The notes beneath the pieces are model-generated. The model saw only the letters and a list, made by a program, of their open reading frames with translations, searched no databases and had not been told where the DNA came from. Source: an uncultured Clostridia bacterium (GTDB lineage Bacteria; Bacillota; Clostridia; TANB77; CAG-508). From it: a stretch of 36,215 nucleotides of DNA. Shown here one piece after another: positions 34,105-36,215 of the stretch. Location: positions 1 through 36,215 of the forward strand of contig CALXKE010000018.1 in the NCBI GenBank assembly GCA_944388805.1. The letters run 5' to 3'. Made by a program: the position numbers and the translations under genes. The first letter of the stretch is position 1. Each line of letters starts with the position of its first letter.

Positions 34105-35169
34105 ATGAAAGAAATATCATTGTGTATGATTGTCAAAAACGAGGAAAAAGTTATAGGAAGATGTTTAGATAGTATATGTGATATTGTAGATGAGATTATT
34201 GTTGTAGATACAGGTTCTACAGATAATACGAAAAATATAGTAAATCAGTATACAGATAAAATTTATGATTTTAAATGGGTCAATGATTTTGCAAAAGCAA
34301 GAAATTATTCATTTTCAAAAGCAACAAAAGACTATATACTTTGGATGGATGCAGATGATGTCATACTTCAAGAAGATAAGAAAAAATTAAAGAAACTGAA
34401 AGAAAGCATGGACGGAACAGTAGATGTATATACAATGGTGTATAATTATAGTCAAGATGAGAACGGAACACCAATAATTGTTCAAAGAAGAGAAAGAATT
34501 GTAAAGAGAGAAAATAACTATCAATGGATAAGTCCAATACATGAAGTCATTGTCCCAACGGGAAATATAGTAGATACAGATATAGTGGTGACACATAAAA
34601 AACATGGAATAAAAGATGTAAATAGAAATTTAAGAATATTTGAACAAATGATAAAAGATCATGTAGAATTTGATGATAGGCAAGAATATTGTTATGCAAA
34701 AGAATTATATTTTTTACAGAAGATACCAGAAGCTATTAAACAGTATAACCAATTTATTAATAAATATATTAAAGAATATGATAAAAGAAAAGATTTATTG
34801 TACTCTGCACTTATAGAACTTTCGGATTGCTATAAACGAACTGATAATGAGGAAAAAGAATGGGAGACGTTGCTATTAATATTACAAAATCAAATTCCCG
34901 GAAAAGAGTGCTTAAACAAAATAGCAGATATATTTTTTCGAAAAGAAAAATATGAAGAAGCTATCTTTTGGTTTAAAAATTCTCTGCAATTAGAAGATAC
35001 AGTAGAAGATTTGTACAATAATTTTTATGCAAATATTTGTATAGGGGTTTGTTATTATTGGTTAGGTAATCTTGAGAAAGCAAATATATATAATGAAAAA
35101 GCAGGAAAAATGATACCAAGAGATGAAACATATCAGAAAAATGCTGAAATTTACCAAAATGAAGTATAA
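34105..35169 (+). CDS. Family 2 glycosyltransferase with a TPR-like C-terminal region
   Basis: A 354-residue GT-A enzyme. The first strand reads ISLCMIVKNEEKVIGRCL, followed by IIVVDTGSTDNT and the metal/nucleotide-sugar DxD site in MDADD (about 81-85). The acceptor-side segment YQWISPIHEVI is near residues 140-150. From about 200 on, helices in pairs (YAKELYFLQKIPEAIKQYNQ, then KYEEAIFWFKNSL and GNLEKANIYNEKA) look like TPR repeats. This architecture is seen in glycosyltransferases that modify proteins or peptides, as well as in some cell-wall enzymes. There is no signal peptide or membrane helix, so it acts in the cytoplasm. GAG/GTGA-type sequence ahead of the ATG is a weak ribosome binding site. 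The next gene, 80 bases downstream with its own promoter, encodes a Ser/Thr/Pro-rich protein that could be a substrate. Confidence 0.85.
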   Translation: MKEISLCMIVKNEEKVIGRCLDSICDIVDEIIVVDTGSTDNTKNIVNQYTDKIYDFKWVNDFAKARNYSFSKATKDYILWMDADDVILQEDKKKLKKLKESMDGTVDVYTMVYNYSQDENGTPIIVQRRERIVKRENNYQWISPIHEVIVPTGNIVDTDIVVTHKKHGIKDVNRNLRIFEQMIKDHVEFDDRQEYCYAKELYFLQKIPEAIKQYNQFINKYIKEYDKRKDLLYSALIELSDCYKRTDNEEKEWETLLLILQNQIPGKECLNKIADIFFRKEKYEEAIFWFKNSLQLEDTVEDLYNNFYANICIGVCYYWLGNLEKANIYNEKAGKMIPRDETYQKNAEIYQNEV

Positions 35170-35184
35170 ATTTACATAAAATTA

Positions 35185-35213
35185 TAGACAAAACTTGGAA
35201 TTTGTAGTAAAAT
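35185..35213 (+). promoter_or_regulatory. Promoter of the coiled-coil/heptad-repeat gene
   Basis: TAGACA (35185-35190), 17-base spacer, TAAAAT (35208-35213), then AGGAGGG ahead of the ATG at 35249. Confidence 0.6.
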
Positions 35214-35248
35214 AATATTATGTGAGAGTAAAATAGGAGGGAATAAAA

Positions 35249-36215
35249 ATGGAATATTATGATTATTATGATTTTGATGATGAAATTAATATAGCTGTAA
35301 GAGAATATAAAAATACTAAGGGAGAGATAGAAATATTACAAGCAGAAATTAATGAATTGCAAAATAAACAAGAAACATTAACTGAAGAGAAGGATAAGGA
35401 AACCAATGATATTTTAAAAAGAAAATATGACAGGGAGATTTCAGGTAATTTAAACGAAATAAAACAAAGAGAAGAAAAAATAAAAGGAATCAGAGAAAAT
35501 ATTCAAGGAAAAATAGATATTGCAAAGGAAAAATTATCAAAAAAATTAGAAGAAAAAGATTCAAAAATTGAAATGAGCGAAAAAAATGTAGAAGCTATAA
35601 AAGGACAATTGGATACTGTAACAACTCAAATAGAAGAAATTAAGAGCAAATCTGATCAAGAACTTTCACAGGCAATTAAAGAATCGATGTTAACGGGATT
35701 AGAATCAAAACAAGCTGAATATGAAAAAATGATGGAAGAATTTATGAAAAATTCAGAAACTTTGACATTGGAAAAGATGGACGTTGAAAAATTGAGCACA
35801 AGTTTATCTTTATCAAATATGGATAATTTTACGGAGTTATGGGACAGAGTGACCCAAGAAAGCGTTAAAGTACAAAATCCAGTAATATCAACACCAACAA
35901 GACCAGCATCAACACCATCAACACCAGTATCAACACCAACAGCACCAACATCAACACCAACAAGACCAGTATCAACACCAACAGTACCAACATCAACGCC
36001 AACAAGACCAGTATCAACACCAACAGTACCAACATCAACGCCAACAAGACCAGTATCAACACCAACAGCACCAACATCAACACCAACAGTACCAACATCA
36101 ACGCCAACAAGACCAGTATCAACACCAACAGCACCAACATCAACGCCAACAAGACCAGTATCAACACCAACAGTACCAACATCAACGCCAACAAGACCAG
36201 TATCAACACCAACAG
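35249..36215 (+). CDS. Coiled-coil protein with a Ser/Thr/Pro heptad repeat (3' end outside the window)
   Basis: The gene is open from ATG 35249 (AGGAGGG upstream) to the window end, 322 codons so far. Residues 1-12 are acidic/aromatic (MEYYDYYDFDDE). Residues about 15-180 are a long charged helix region rich in Glu/Lys/Gln with heptad spacing, as in a coiled coil. After a short segment (FTELWDRVTQES) a low-complexity region starts near residue 214 with the unit STPTxPV/STPTxPT. No signal peptide or membrane segment is seen in the visible part. I do not recognise a family. It could be a scaffold protein or an unusual secreted or phage-like protein; the missing C-terminus should decide. Confidence 0.75.
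   Translation, partial: MEYYDYYDFDDEINIAVREYKNTKGEIEILQAEINELQNKQETLTEEKDKETNDILKRKYDREISGNLNEIKQREEKIKGIRENIQGKIDIAKEKLSKKLEEKDSKIEMSEKNVEAIKGQLDTVTTQIEEIKSKSDQELSQAIKESMLTGLESKQAEYEKMMEEFMKNSETLTLEKMDVEKLSTSLSLSNMDNFTELWDRVTQESVKVQNPVISTPTRPASTPSTPVSTPTAPTSTPTRPVSTPTVPTSTPTRPVSTPTVPTSTPTRPVSTPTAPTSTPTVPTSTPTRPVSTPTAPTSTPTRPVSTPTVPTSTPTRPVSTPT
35888..36215 (+). repeat. 21-bp (seven-codon) tandem repeat coding for a Ser/Thr/Pro-rich region
   Basis: About 15 full seven-codon units and a partial one reach the window edge. They alternate STPTRPV with STPTVPT or STPTAPT, giving a 42-bp higher-order unit. Codons are nearly fixed (TCA ACA/ACG CCA ACA), so the copies are recent, and array length may vary between strains. 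The array probably continues beyond the window. Confidence 0.9.

Noticed and set aside
35865..36212. Minus-strand frame of Leu/Val repeats
   Set aside because: It is the complement of the Ser/Thr/Pro repeat and has no start context.

Overview
The window is strongly A+T-rich (about 30% G+C by eye) and has the gene content and order of a low-GC Bacillota genome of the Clostridia type: rplI-dnaB, tilS-ftsH, rpsU, an adjacent inactive/active M16 peptidase pair (YfmF/YfmH-like), trmFO and a Spo0E-like phosphatase. Consensus sigma-A promoters and intrinsic terminators are frequent. The Spo0E-like gene suggests a Spo0A-containing lineage. The giant MucBP/Cna-B-type surface protein suggests a host-associated (gut) organism. 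Both are inferences; no species is assigned.

Bases 1-4500 are an accessory zone with several decayed genes: the 3' end of a surface-protein paralogue, a hicAB toxin-antitoxin locus whose toxin gene is frameshifted, a remnant of an AAA-ATPase-like/PD-(D/E)XK gene lacking both its Walker A region and its nuclease domain, an apparently intact YhcG/DUF1016-type nuclease, and a fragment of a small gene whose intact copy lies at 18311-18583.

Bases 4513-18127 form one giant adhesin gene of about 4,540 codons, split by a one-base frameshift near 10640. The protein has an N-terminal membrane segment, long beta-rich modules, four SpaA/Cna-B-like domains, 14 beta-propeller blades that divide into 7+7, a SpaA domain interrupted by two jelly-roll-like modules, 13 MucBP-like repeats with more Cna-B domains, and a C-terminal membrane segment with an Arg/Lys tail and no LPXTG motif. 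Copies of one small-gene/terminator segment flank the locus (3957-4210 and 18460-19002).

Bases 18300-28800 are mostly housekeeping: a small gene pair ending in DUF4160, rplI, dnaB, tilS, ftsH, a membrane-anchored J-domain protein, rpsU, the two M16 peptidases and a Spo0E-like gene. Among them are short palindromic repeats with a GGGGACG core, and between dnaB and tilS a REP-associated tyrosine transposase reduced to its two ends. One pair of inverted repeat units lies in frame inside tilS, adding about 24 codons to a conserved tRNA-modifying enzyme; this is the most unusual local feature of the window. A second copy-type of the repeat forms a 22-23 bp tandem array and a perfect 56-bp inverted repeat upstream of the SNF2 gene.

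Bases 29100-36215 hold a SWIM-SNF2 helicase, trmFO (with a hairpin between its ribosome binding site and start codon), a family 2 glycosyltransferase with a TPR-like tail, and the start of a coiled-coil protein that runs into a Ser/Thr/Pro heptad repeat and off the end of the window.
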